A stretch of 64,000 nt of DNA from Olsenella_K absiana (GTDB lineage: Bacteria; Actinomycetota; Coriobacteriia; Coriobacteriales; Atopobiaceae): the NCBI RefSeq assembly GCF_036408855.1, contig NZ_JAZGJQ010000007.1, positions 36,950-100,949 on the forward strand. The letters are read 5' to 3'. Of this stretch, positions 53,388 through 61,270 are shown piece by piece. The notes beneath the pieces were generated by a model. It made no database searches and was not told the DNA's origin. It worked only from the letters and a program-made list of their open reading frames with translations. Position 1 is the stretch's first letter, and the number at the start of each line of letters is the position of its first letter. The translations under genes were made by a program, and so were the position numbers.

Positions 53388-53878
53388 GCGCACGTCCCGG
53401 CCCCGGCGCCCCCGCCTCGGGACCGGCTCGCAGCAAAGCCACCGGCCCGGGCGTCACCCTCTTCCGCGAGCGGAAACGCTGACGTCGCACGCGGGCCCCG
53501 CGCAGCCAGGCCCCGAGGGGCCGGGTCCCGCGGGGCCCGCGTGCAGCCATTCTGTCGACTCGTGCATTTCGGCGACTTAGGGACGGGTCGAGGCGGCGCC
53601 GAGAGGGCCTCGCGAGCGGAAGACGGCCCCCGGCGGCGGAGGACTCGCGGAATCCTGGGCAGACGTGGCGTCCCGCCATCGCGGCGGGCGGCGGAAGCGT
53701 CGCGAGCCCCCTCCGACCCGTCCATAACCTGTCGAAATGCACAATCCCGCGCTGATAGTTGCATCGGCTCGCGCGCGGCCCCGGGCCGGCCGCGGCCCCG
53801 GGCCGGATGCTGCCCCGGGGCCGGAACCCTCGCGCCCGAGCGCCGCCCACCCCGCCGACCTGCGGCCGCGCCCCGGGG
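53347..53878. other. Long spacer between mscL and manA with an inverted-repeat element
   Basis: A 532-bp region between the convergent genes mscL and manA. It holds the tandem repeat after mscL, a 181-bp inverted-repeat element (53562-53742), and GC-rich repeats (GGCCCCGGGCCGG twice near 53779-53815). No open frame with a ribosome site was found. Confidence 0.6.
53562..53742. mobile_element. 181-bp element bounded by 29-bp imperfect inverted repeats
   Basis: The left end starts GTGCATTTCGGCGACTTAGG and continues to 53590; the right end, read in reverse from 53742, starts GTGCATTTCGACAGGTTATG and continues to 53714. They match at 24 of 29 positions. The interior (about 120 bp) has no coding frame. 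The layout resembles a MITE-like non-autonomous element or a long structured RNA. No target-site duplication was evident, and no second copy was recognised in the window. Confidence 0.45.
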
Positions 53879-54853
53879 CTACGCCTCCTTGGGGACCCAG
53901 CTCGCGATGATGGTCATGTCGCCCGTAAAGGTGAGGTCGCCCGAGCGCGCAGGCGCCACGAAGTGCGCGCCCTTCTCGAGCTCGTGTCGGCCGGCCGGCG
54001 TCTCCACCGCGCCAGCGCCCTCGACCACGGAGACGCAGACGAACGGGTGGTCCTGCCTCAGCGTCACGGACGTCCCCTCGGTCGGGCGCAGGCGCACGAC
54101 GTCGAAGTTGGGGCAGCTCATGAGGCTCGTGATGCCGTCCACCTCGGGAGCCGTGACCTCGCCCGACGCCGGCGGCACGAGCGAGAAGTCCACCACGTCG
54201 AGCGTCTGCGGGATGTGCAGCTCGCGCCGCGTGCCGTCGGCCTGCACGCGGTCGTAGTCGTAGACGCGGTAGGTGACGTCGGAGGACTGCTGCGTCTCGA
54301 GGATCAGCGTGCCGCCCTCGATGGCATGGATCGTGCCAGGCTCGATGCGGAAGAAGTCGCCCGCCTTGATGGGCACCTCGTAGAGCAGCTCGGACCAGCG
54401 GCCCTCCTCGACCATGCGCGCGAACTCGGCCCTGTCGTGGGCGCGCTGCCCCACGACGATCTTGGTCCCGGGCTCGGCGGAGAGCACGTACCAGCACTCG
54501 CGCTTGCCGAGCGAGCCGTTCTCGTGCGCGGCGGCGTAGGCGTCGTCGGGGTGCACCTGCACGGAGAGGTTCTCGCGCGCGTCGAGGATCTTGATCAGCA
54601 GCGGAAAGCGGTCGCCCGAGGCGCCCGCGAAGAGCCCGCGCTCGCTCTCCCACAGGTCCGACAGGTACCTGCCGTCGTAGGCGCCTCCGGCGACCGTGCA
54701 GTCGCCCGCGGGGTGCGCGCTGATGGCCCAGCACTCCCCGATGCTGCCGTCCGGGATCTTGTAGCCGAACTCCGTCTCGAGCCTGCGGCCTCCCCAGATC
54801 TTCTCGTGGAACACTGGGTTGGTAAAGATCAGGTCATCGAAGTCGTCGCTCAC
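53879..54853 (-). CDS. manA: Mannose-6-phosphate isomerase (class I)
   Basis: 324 residues, the length of short-type ManA proteins. Zinc site residues in NLSVQVHPDDAYA, GKRECWYVL and the late histidine of EPGTIHAIEGGTLILETQQSSDVTYRVYDYDR. It interconverts mannose-6-phosphate and fructose-6-phosphate. It stands alone on the minus strand with its stop next to the long spacer; regulation is not apparent. Confidence 0.94.
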   Translation of the reverse strand: MSDDFDDLIFTNPVFHEKIWGGRRLETEFGYKIPDGSIGECWAISAHPAGDCTVAGGAYDGRYLSDLWESERGLFAGASGDRFPLLIKILDARENLSVQVHPDDAYAAAHENGSLGKRECWYVLSAEPGTKIVVGQRAHDRAEFARMVEEGRWSELLYEVPIKAGDFFRIEPGTIHAIEGGTLILETQQSSDVTYRVYDYDRVQADGTRRELHIPQTLDVVDFSLVPPASGEVTAPEVDGITSLMSCPNFDVVRLRPTEGTSVTLRQDHPFVCVSVVEGAGAVETPAGRHELEKGAHFVAPARSGDLTFTGDMTIIASWVPKEA

Positions 54854-54930
54854 GCCTGCCTCCTAGCGCCGGAAACCGTCACGTCCTCGGGAACTGACAC
54901 GGCACAAGCATAGCAAGGCGCGCACACGGC

Positions 54931-54944
54931 GGCGGACAAGGACG
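54931..54944 (+). repeat. GGCGGACAAGGACG spacer repeat (copy B)
   Basis: Exact 14-mer in the 117-bp gap between manA and the macrodomain gene. See 22154 and 9338 for other copies. Confidence 0.5.
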
Positions 54945-54970
54945 CGCAGTCCGAGGCCTGGCGCGGCCGG

Positions 54971-55522
54971 CTACGCGTCGACCACGACCTCGTCGCCCTC
55001 GTCGTGGCAGCGGACCACCTCGCGGGCGACCTCGCGCGCGAGGGCGAACTCGTCGCGGCGGAACATGGCGAGCACGATGCGATCGAAGCGCACCGCGTAG
55101 GGGACGAGGGCGTCGAGCGCGACCGGCAGCGCGCGCTCGAGCGGAAAGCCGTAGACCCCGCACGAGATGGCGGGGAACGCGATTGAGGCGTCGCCCGCGG
55201 CGAGCGCGAGGTCGCACGAGCGCTCGTAGCACGACGCCAGGAGCCGCGCGCCCTCCTCGAACGAGTGCTCCGAGAAGACCGGGCCGACCGTGTGCACCAC
55301 GTGGCGCGCCCAGGAGATGCCGTAGGCGCCCGTCAGCCTGGCGTCGCCCGTGGGGCAGCCGCCCTCGTCGTGCAGGCGGCGGCACTCCTCGTCCAGGCCG
55401 GGGCCGGCAGCGCGGTGGATGGCGCCGTCGACGCCTCCCCCGCCCATGAGGCCGCCGTTGGCCGCGTTCACGATGGCGTCGACGCGCTGGTCGACGACGG
55501 AGCCGTGTACGATTCGGATCAT
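54971..55522 (-). CDS. Macrodomain protein (ADP-ribose/O-acetyl-ADP-ribose hydrolase type)
   Basis: 183 residues. Macrodomain signature: IVNAANGGLMGGGGVDGAIHRAAG, PTGDARLTGAYGI, VVHTVGP, and AFPAISCGVYGFPLERA. Related to YmdB/MacroD-type enzymes that remove ADP-ribose from protein or deacetylate O-acetyl-ADP-ribose. It is a single-domain protein with GGAGG before the ATG. It is followed by manA across 117 bp containing one 14-mer repeat. Confidence 0.9.
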   Translation of the reverse strand: MIRIVHGSVVDQRVDAIVNAANGGLMGGGGVDGAIHRAAGPGLDEECRRLHDEGGCPTGDARLTGAYGISWARHVVHTVGPVFSEHSFEEGARLLASCYERSCDLALAAGDASIAFPAISCGVYGFPLERALPVALDALVPYAVRFDRIVLAMFRRDEFALAREVAREVVRCHDEGDEVVVDA

Positions 55523-55577
55523 GGCAGCCTCCCGGAGCGGACGCAGGGCGCCCGGCCGACAACGGCAACGGCTCCTG

Positions 55578-55609
55578 CGCCGTCGGCGCCTACGGCGACG
55601 CCGACGGCG
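55578..55609. terminator. Hairpin in the macrodomain-glgB spacer
   Basis: Perfect 11-bp stem CGCCGTCGGCG with 55599-55609 and a ten-base loop. Its position 55 bp upstream of a divergent start makes its role unclear. Confidence 0.3.
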
Positions 55610-55904
55610 TGCGGAAGCCTACGCGCACGGAAAAAGAGGCGAGGCCGTGGGAGCGGATGCGCCAAGGGGAGTGCGCATCCCGGACGGGGAGAGGAGAGGG
55701 ACCCTTGTCCGCCCACGGGCGTCGTCTCTTATTCCTACCAATCCACTAGGGATATGTGCATCTTAGGGCTGGCCGAGAAACTCGTCAAGCCCCGGGCGAA
55801 AGTTCGGGGCGGCAAGCCCGGGGCGACTCCCCCCCACCTCCCCGTCCGCAGGCGCATCGCACCCGTGGGGGCACGGGTTCCTCCCCCTCCGCAAGGGGGT
55901 GCGC

Positions 55905-55910
55905 TACATT
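55905..55910 (+). promoter_or_regulatory. Candidate -10 box for the branching-type enzyme
   Basis: TACATT preceded by GCGC at the only AT-rich patch near the gene, with AATGC following. About 177 bp to the start. One of four GCGC-TA-N3-T boxes. Confidence 0.35.
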
Positions 55911-56086
55911 AATGCAAGGCTGTCCAGGGGCCACGGGCACGCGGGGGCCGCGGGCACGCGGGCGCCGCGCGCCGACGGACGCCGGGGGGGCCGCCGGCGC
56001 CAGCACGGCGCCAGGCCACGAACGCCGGCCTCGCGGCTCGAAACGGGCACCACGCACGGGAACGCACGGGACGCAGGGGGCATGCG

Positions 56087-57976
56087 ATGCGCACGTACGA
56101 CTTCTACACGGGAAGCGAGTTCTTCGCCCAGGACTACCTCGGGGCCCACCTCGTCGACGGGGGCGTCGTCTTCAGGACCTTTGCCCCGGCAGCCGAGGCG
56201 ATCGAGGTCGTCGTCGAGGGCGTGCCCCACCCCATGCACAAGGTCGAGGACGGCAACTTCTGGGAGCTCCTGTGCCCCGGCGCCCGCGAGGGCTGCGCCT
56301 ACGAGTACCGCATCCACCACGCAGGCAGGAGCGTCGACCACGCGGACCCCTACGCCTTCGGCTCCGAGCTGAGGCCGCACCATCGCTCCGTCGTGCGCGA
56401 CCTGACCTACGAGTGGGGCGACGCCGAGTGGATGGCCCACCGCTCACGGGGCGATGACCGCCCCATGAACGTCTACGAGCTCAACCTCGGGAGCTGGCGC
56501 AAGCGCTCGGGCGACGAGCCCTCCGACGACCCGGCCGACTGGCTCGGCTACGAGGAGGTGGCGGCCCCCCTCGTCTCCTACCTCACCGAGAGCGGCTACA
56601 CCTTCGTCGAGTTCATGCCCCTGACCGAGTACCCCTTCGACGGCTCGTGGGGCTACCAGCCCACCGGGTTCTTCTCGCCCACCAGCCGCTTCGGCGAGCC
56701 CCGCCAGCTCATGGCCCTCGTCGACAGCCTGCACCAGGCGGGCATCGGCTGCATCCTGGACGTCGTGCCGGTCCACTTCGCGACCGACCCCTGGGGGCTC
56801 GCGGACTACGACGGCACCCCGCTGTTCGAGTACCCCAACGACGCCGTGGGCGTCTCCGAGTGGGGCAGCCACAACTTCATGTACTCGCGCGGCGAGAGCC
56901 GCAGCTTCATGCAGTCGAGCGCCAACTTCTGGCTCGGCGCCTACCACTTCGACGGGCTGCGCATGGACGCGATCAGCCGCATCATCTACTGGCAGGGCGA
57001 CGAGGCACGCGGCGTCAACGCGGACGCGGTGAGGTTCGTGCGCACCATGAACGCGGGCGTCAAGTCGCTCAACCCCGGCACCTTCCTGGTGGCCGAGGAC
57101 TCGACGGACTTCAAGGGCTGCACGGCCGACGCGAGCGAGGGCGGCCTCGGGTTCGACTACAAGTGGGACATGGGCTGGATGCACGACACGCTGAGCCTCT
57201 TCCAGACCGACCCCTACTTCCGCGCGGGCAACTACCACAAGCTGAGCTTCTCGATGATGTACTTCGGCAACGAGCGCTACCTGCTGCCGCTCAGCCACGA
57301 CGAGAACGTGCACGGCAAGGCGACCGTGGCGCAGAAGATGTGGGGCGACCTCGACCTCAAGTTCCCGCAGGCGCGCGCCCTCTACCTCTACATGATGGCC
57401 CACCCCGGAAAGAAGCTCAACTTCATGGGCTCCGAGGTGGCCCAGCTGCGCGAGTGGGACGAGCGGCGCGAGCAGGACTGGTTCCTGCGCGCCTACCCCA
57501 CGCACGACGCCTTCTACCGCTACGTCTGCGAGCTGAACCACCTCTACCTCGCTCACCCCGCGCTCTGGGAGCTCGACTACGAGCAGGCGGGCTTCCAGTG
57601 GCGCCAGGTCGACGACGAGACGCACGTCGTCTACGCCTTCGAGCGCCGGGACCGCTCGGGCGAGCGGCTCCTGTGCGTCCTCAACCTCGCCAACTGCCCC
57701 CACGAGGGCTACGAGCTCGAGCTGCCCGAGACCGGCTCCGTCGAGGTCCTCCTCGACACCGACTGGCAGCGCTTCGGCGGCGCCACGCCCGACGGGCGCA
57801 CGGGCGCACGGATGGACGCGGGCGCGGGCACCCTCGCGCTCGACCTGGCGCCGCTCTCCGGCCTGCTGCTCGCGCTTTTTCCCACCAGGGGGGAGGGCGC
57901 CGGCGAGGACTCCGCCACGGGGGCGAGAAGGACCTCGGCTCGGTGCGCCGGCGCGCCCGACACCGCAGGGCGCTAG
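56087..57976 (+). CDS. glgB: GH13 glycoside hydrolase, 1,4-alpha-glucan branching enzyme type
   Basis: 629 residues. An N-terminal CBM48 domain (LVDGGVVFRTFAPAAEAIEVV) precedes a GH13 (subfamily 9-like) catalytic domain: YTFVEFMPLTEYPFDGSWGYQPTGFFSP, region I DVVPVHF, nucleophile region HFDGLRMDAI, acid region LVAEDST, and LSHDENVHGK. These fit branching enzymes that make alpha-1,6 links in glycogen. The C-terminal 35 residues are low-complexity. Possible start just within GCATGCGATGCGC; ATG 56087 used. No other glg synthesis gene is seen in the window. Confidence 0.88.
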   Translation: MRTYDFYTGSEFFAQDYLGAHLVDGGVVFRTFAPAAEAIEVVVEGVPHPMHKVEDGNFWELLCPGAREGCAYEYRIHHAGRSVDHADPYAFGSELRPHHRSVVRDLTYEWGDAEWMAHRSRGDDRPMNVYELNLGSWRKRSGDEPSDDPADWLGYEEVAAPLVSYLTESGYTFVEFMPLTEYPFDGSWGYQPTGFFSPTSRFGEPRQLMALVDSLHQAGIGCILDVVPVHFATDPWGLADYDGTPLFEYPNDAVGVSEWGSHNFMYSRGESRSFMQSSANFWLGAYHFDGLRMDAISRIIYWQGDEARGVNADAVRFVRTMNAGVKSLNPGTFLVAEDSTDFKGCTADASEGGLGFDYKWDMGWMHDTLSLFQTDPYFRAGNYHKLSFSMMYFGNERYLLPLSHDENVHGKATVAQKMWGDLDLKFPQARALYLYMMAHPGKKLNFMGSEVAQLREWDERREQDWFLRAYPTHDAFYRYVCELNHLYLAHPALWELDYEQAGFQWRQVDDETHVVYAFERRDRSGERLLCVLNLANCPHEGYELELPETGSVEVLLDTDWQRFGGATPDGRTGARMDAGAGTLALDLAPLSGLLLALFPTRGEGAGEDSATGARRTSARCAGAPDTAGR

Positions 57977-58064
57977 CGTCCGCCGACCCCGCAGGGCCTC
58001 GGGCTGCCGAGGGCCCAGCCCGCCCGGCGCAACGCTCAGGCGGACAGCCGCGAATCGAGGAGAG

Positions 58065-59081
58065 ATGGAAGAGAAGCTCTGGGACGAGTTCGTCACCTAC
58101 GTCAACCTCTACTACGCCATCCAGCAGGCCTGCATGACGCAGGAGCGGCGCCCCGAGGGGGCGCCGGCGGGCCTGGAGGAGTTGTGCTCCGAGGCGAACC
58201 CCTTCCTCTGGGACGCGGCGAGCTCCGCCGATCCCGAGCTCTACCAGGACTTCTCCCGCCGCTTCGAGGAGCGCTTCGACGGCGGCTACTCGACCTCCGC
58301 GGACGGCCTCGACTTCTGCCGCGACTGGCTCCGCTCCCTCGAGGGCGGCCGCTACGGCAGCGGGCTCGTCTCCTCCTTCGACTCCGTCGTCACCGACCCC
58401 TCCGTGTGGGACGAGTCCTACCCGCCGATCTCCGAGCAGGTGAACAACCGCATGGTGATGAACGAGCTCTCGCCGCAGGACGTCCCGGGCGAGTTCGCGT
58501 ACGGCGCGGGCCCGGTGTCCGCGCCGACGGCAGCCGGCCGTCCCGCGAAGGGCCCGGCGCCGAGGCCCGCAAGCGCGACCGGCCCCGCCTCCGGTCCCTC
58601 CGCCTGCGCGATGCCCTCCGCCGACGCGGACGCCTCGTTTGCCGACCCCAGCTTCGAGGAGTTCGCCTCCCGCCAGGCGACCCTGGCGGACGTGCCGGCC
58701 GTGGCCGCGATGCTCGCCGGCACCCAGGGGCTCCACAGGAGCGACCTCGAGCGCTACCTCACGCGCAACATGCAGCAGGGTGCGCTCGCTCAGCAGGTCG
58801 CCGAGGTGGACGGGCGCGTCGTCTCCACGGCGGGCGTCCTCTTCGTGGAGGTCATCCCCTCGGCCGAGAACCCCTCGGGCATGGTCGGCCTCGTCGTGGG
58901 CGTGAGCTCGCTTCCGGGCTACGAGGCGACCCTCCCCACGCTGCTCGAGGACATCGAGCTCAAGGCGAGCGGCAGGGGCGTCTCGCGGCTCTTCCTCTAC
59001 GACCAGGGCGAGCGCGCCACGGACGCCTGCCTCGACTACGGCTTCGAGAGCGAGGGAGACCTGCTCTCCCTCCTCGTCTAG
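58065..59081 (+). CDS. Two-part protein: unknown N-terminal domain plus GNAT-like acetyltransferase
   Basis: 338 residues. Residues 1-145 (EKLWDEFVTYVNLYYAIQQ, NPFLWDAASSADPELYQDF) are not recognised and look helical. A Pro/Ala linker (about 150-200) leads to a GNAT-type fold (about 205-338: RQATLADVPAVAAMLAGTQGL, GVLFVEVIPSAENPSGMVGLVVGVSSLPGYE, and DACLDYGFESEG). A clear Q/RxxGxG CoA-binding loop is not obvious, so catalytic activity is uncertain. It starts behind GGAGAG and is followed 10 bp later by the spermidine-synthase-like gene, so they are co-transcribed. Confidence 0.6.
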   Translation: MEEKLWDEFVTYVNLYYAIQQACMTQERRPEGAPAGLEELCSEANPFLWDAASSADPELYQDFSRRFEERFDGGYSTSADGLDFCRDWLRSLEGGRYGSGLVSSFDSVVTDPSVWDESYPPISEQVNNRMVMNELSPQDVPGEFAYGAGPVSAPTAAGRPAKGPAPRPASATGPASGPSACAMPSADADASFADPSFEEFASRQATLADVPAVAAMLAGTQGLHRSDLERYLTRNMQQGALAQQVAEVDGRVVSTAGVLFVEVIPSAENPSGMVGLVVGVSSLPGYEATLPTLLEDIELKASGRGVSRLFLYDQGERATDACLDYGFESEGDLLSLLV

Positions 59082-59091
59082 CGGGCGCGCC

Positions 59092-59931
59092 GTGGGCTCC
59101 CTTGGCCCCCGGACGCGCCTCGCGGCCGGCCTCCGCCCGCCCGGTCGCACGCGGGCCGACTGCGCGGACGACGCGCGCGTCGACAGTCGCGAGAGGGTCC
59201 TCGCGCGCGTGCGCGGCCGCTTCGGCACGACCGAGGTCGTCGAGGGCACCTGGGACGACGGCCGCCCGGTCAGGCTCCTCACCGTGGACGGCACGCTGCA
59301 GTCCGCCACCTACGTCGACGAGGGCTGGTGCGACCCCGTCTTCGACTACTACGTCCTCTTCGACCTCGCCTTCGAGGCCTGCCCGCGGGCGCACGACCTC
59401 CTCATGCTCGGGGGCGGCGGCCTCGGCTACCCCAAGTACCTGCTGGCCGAGCGTCCCGAGGTCGCCCTCGACGTGGTGGAGGCAGACCCGGCCGTCATCC
59501 GCCTCGCCAGGCGCCACTTCTTCCTCGGCCGGCTGCTGCGCGAGCGGAGAAGGGCCCACCTCCCCGGACCGCGCGTCGTCTGCACCGACGCCCTCGACTT
59601 CCTCGAGGGGACCGGGCGGACCTACGACGCGATCCTCTGCGACTGCTTCGCCGCGGGCGAGGCGCCGTCCGAGCTGGCGGGCCCGAAGGCGGCCCGCCTC
59701 TACCTCGAGCGGCTCGCGCCCCAAGGCGCCTTCCTCGCCAACGTGGTCTCTGCGGCGGAGGGGCCGCGGGCGCGTCCGCTGCGCGAGCTCGCGGCCACGC
59801 TCGCCGCGGCCGGCTTCTCCCGCGTGTTCGCCGCCGGCGTCCAGCCCGGGCGGGAGGCGGAGGAGGACAACGTGATGCTGCTGGCCACCCGGGCAGCGCT
59901 CGACCTCCCCTGGGCGCGCCGCCTCGCGTGA
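59092..59931 (+). CDS. Spermidine-synthase-like SAM-dependent protein
   Basis: 279 residues. SAM-binding pattern: LLMLGGGGLGYPKYLLAERPEVALDVVEADPAVIRLARRHFF, then VVCTDALDFLEGTGRTYDAILCDCFAAG, the layout of spermidine synthases. The aminopropyl-transfer Asp motif after strand 4 reads DCFAAGEA, not the DxxDP-type of true spermidine synthases, so the reaction may differ. The GTG at 59092 follows the GNAT-like gene by 10 bp. First 35 residues are basic and non-conserved. Confidence 0.7.
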   Translation: MGSLGPRTRLAAGLRPPGRTRADCADDARVDSRERVLARVRGRFGTTEVVEGTWDDGRPVRLLTVDGTLQSATYVDEGWCDPVFDYYVLFDLAFEACPRAHDLLMLGGGGLGYPKYLLAERPEVALDVVEADPAVIRLARRHFFLGRLLRERRRAHLPGPRVVCTDALDFLEGTGRTYDAILCDCFAAGEAPSELAGPKAARLYLERLAPQGAFLANVVSAAEGPRARPLRELAATLAAAGFSRVFAAGVQPGREAEEDNVMLLATRAALDLPWARRLA

Positions 59932-59994
59932 CCGACGGGCGCCCCCCGGCGAGCGAGGCCGCGAGCCCCGCCCCGAGCCGGGGGCGCCCCCGCC

Positions 59995-60003
59995 TGCTAT
60001 ACT
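59995..60003 (+). promoter_or_regulatory. Extended -10 promoter candidate for the EamA transporter
   Basis: TGC followed by TATACT (59998-60003), an extended -10 element, 31 bp before the ATG. No strong -35. Confidence 0.45.
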
Positions 60004-60033
60004 CCCCTGTCTTGGACGGAGGAAGGGGAGCGC

Positions 60034-61020
60034 ATGCGGGCAGGGGCACGGACGGAGCCGAAGGACGGCCGCGAGGGGGGCTTCCTCGCGAGCACGGCGG
60101 GGGTCGTGACCCTCGCCCTCGTCGCGACCTTCCTGTGGGGCAGCGCCTTCCCCTGCATCAAGATCGGCTACCGGCTCTTCTCCATCCCCGCGGACGACAC
60201 CGCCTCGCAGATGCTCTTCGCCGGCGCGCGCTTCGTCCTCGCCGGACTGGGCGTGATCGGCGCCATGAGCCTCGTGCGGCGGCGCCCCCTCGTGGCGCGC
60301 CGGGAGGACGCGAGGTGCGTCCTCGTTCTGAGCCTCTTCCAGACGACTCTGCAGTACGCCCTCTTCTACCTGGGGCTCGGCCATGCCTCGGGGGTCACGA
60401 GCTCGATCATCGAGGCGACGAACACCTTCTTCTGCATCCTGATCGCCGCGCTCGTCTTCAGGCTCGAGCGGCTTACGGCGCGCAAGCTCGCGGGCTGCGC
60501 CGTCGGCTTCGCCGGGGTGGCGCTGGTCACGCTCTCCCAGGGCTCGGGCGGCCTCTCCTTCTCGCTGGCGGGCGAGGGCGCGGTGCTCGCCTCGACCCTC
60601 GCCGCGGCGACGTCGTCGAGCCTCATCCAGATCTTCTCGCACGAGGGGCACGACCCGGTGACGCTGTCCGGCTGGCAGTTCCTGGTCGGCGGGCTCACGC
60701 TCTCGGCCATCGGGCTCGCCGGCGGCGGCTCCCTCTCCCCGAGCGGCCCCGCCTCCGTCGCGCTCCTCCTCTACCTCGCCTTCATCTCCGCGGCGGCCTA
60801 CTCGCTCTGGTCGCTCCTGCTCGCGAACAACCCCGTGAGCCGCGTGAGCGTCTTCGGCTTCTGCAACCCCGTCTTCGGCGCCATCCTCTCGACCCTGCTG
60901 CTCGACGAGGGAGGGATCGTCAGCCCCGCGGTCCTGCTCTGCTCCCTCGCCCTGGCGAGCGCGGGCATCGTGATCGTGAACACGCGGCGCCCCGCCAGGC
61001 GCACGCGCGCCGCCCGCTGA
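60034..61020 (+). CDS. EamA/DMT-family transporter
   Basis: 328 residues, ten predicted membrane segments with two EamA repeats: FLWGSAFPCIKIGYRLFS with LGLGHASGVTSSIIEATNTFFCILIAAL, and FISAAAYSLWSLLLANNPVSRVSVFGFCNPVFGAILSTLLLDE. Drug/metabolite transporters of this type export amino acids or other small metabolites. It has its own promoter candidate and is followed by GC tandem repeats; substrate unknown. Confidence 0.9.
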   Translation: MRAGARTEPKDGREGGFLASTAGVVTLALVATFLWGSAFPCIKIGYRLFSIPADDTASQMLFAGARFVLAGLGVIGAMSLVRRRPLVARREDARCVLVLSLFQTTLQYALFYLGLGHASGVTSSIIEATNTFFCILIAALVFRLERLTARKLAGCAVGFAGVALVTLSQGSGGLSFSLAGEGAVLASTLAAATSSSLIQIFSHEGHDPVTLSGWQFLVGGLTLSAIGLAGGGSLSPSGPASVALLLYLAFISAAAYSLWSLLLANNPVSRVSVFGFCNPVFGAILSTLLLDEGGIVSPAVLLCSLALASAGIVIVNTRRPARRTRAAR

Positions 61021-61046
61021 GCCCCGGGGGCGCGCCGCCCCCCCGG

Positions 61047-61085
61047 CCGCACGTCCGCGCCGCACGTCCGCGCCGCACGTCCGTG
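61047..61085 (+). repeat. Three tandem copies of a 13-bp repeat
   Basis: CCGCACGTCCGCG repeated at 61047-61059, 61060-61072 and 61073-61085 (last copy with one change, GTG), in the spacer after the EamA gene. Confidence 0.6.
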
Positions 61086-61270
61086 CCGCCCCTCCCCCGA
61101 CCGCTCGCCCTGGGCATTCTGCCGCTCGCGGCGCCTCCGCGGCCTTTGTGAACATAAACGACGCAAAGGGCTTCTCTAAACCTGGCCGAAACCTTGCTCT
61201 GATAGCGTCTCTCTCCGTGAAGGCAGGCTTCAGCACGACCGCACGACGGCCGACTAGTTGGGAGCGACGC

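Larger units (their letters stand above)
55523..56086. other. Divergent spacer before the branching-type enzyme gene
   Basis: A 564-bp non-coding region between the macrodomain gene (minus) and the GH13 gene (plus). It contains an 11-bp stem hairpin (55578-55588 with 55599-55609), an AT-richer patch around 55725-55765, a GCGC-TACATT box (55905-55910) about 175 bp before the start, and a leader with two CGGGCACGCGGG copies. No credible coding frame was found. Confidence 0.45.

Noticed and set aside
53714..53742. GGTTATGGAC inside the inverted repeat as a DnaA box or origin element
   Set aside because: It does not match TTATCCACA in either orientation, and there are no clustered boxes or dnaA/dnaN genes nearby.
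53779..53815. GGCCCCGGGCCGG repeated near the manA stop as a regulatory repeat
   Set aside because: The unit is a simple GC palindrome; such words recur by composition at this GC level.
55756..56457. Open frames through the spacer into the glgB start
   Set aside because: They are Arg/Pro/Gly-rich, have no ribosome site and no recognisable motif; they overlap glgB in another frame.
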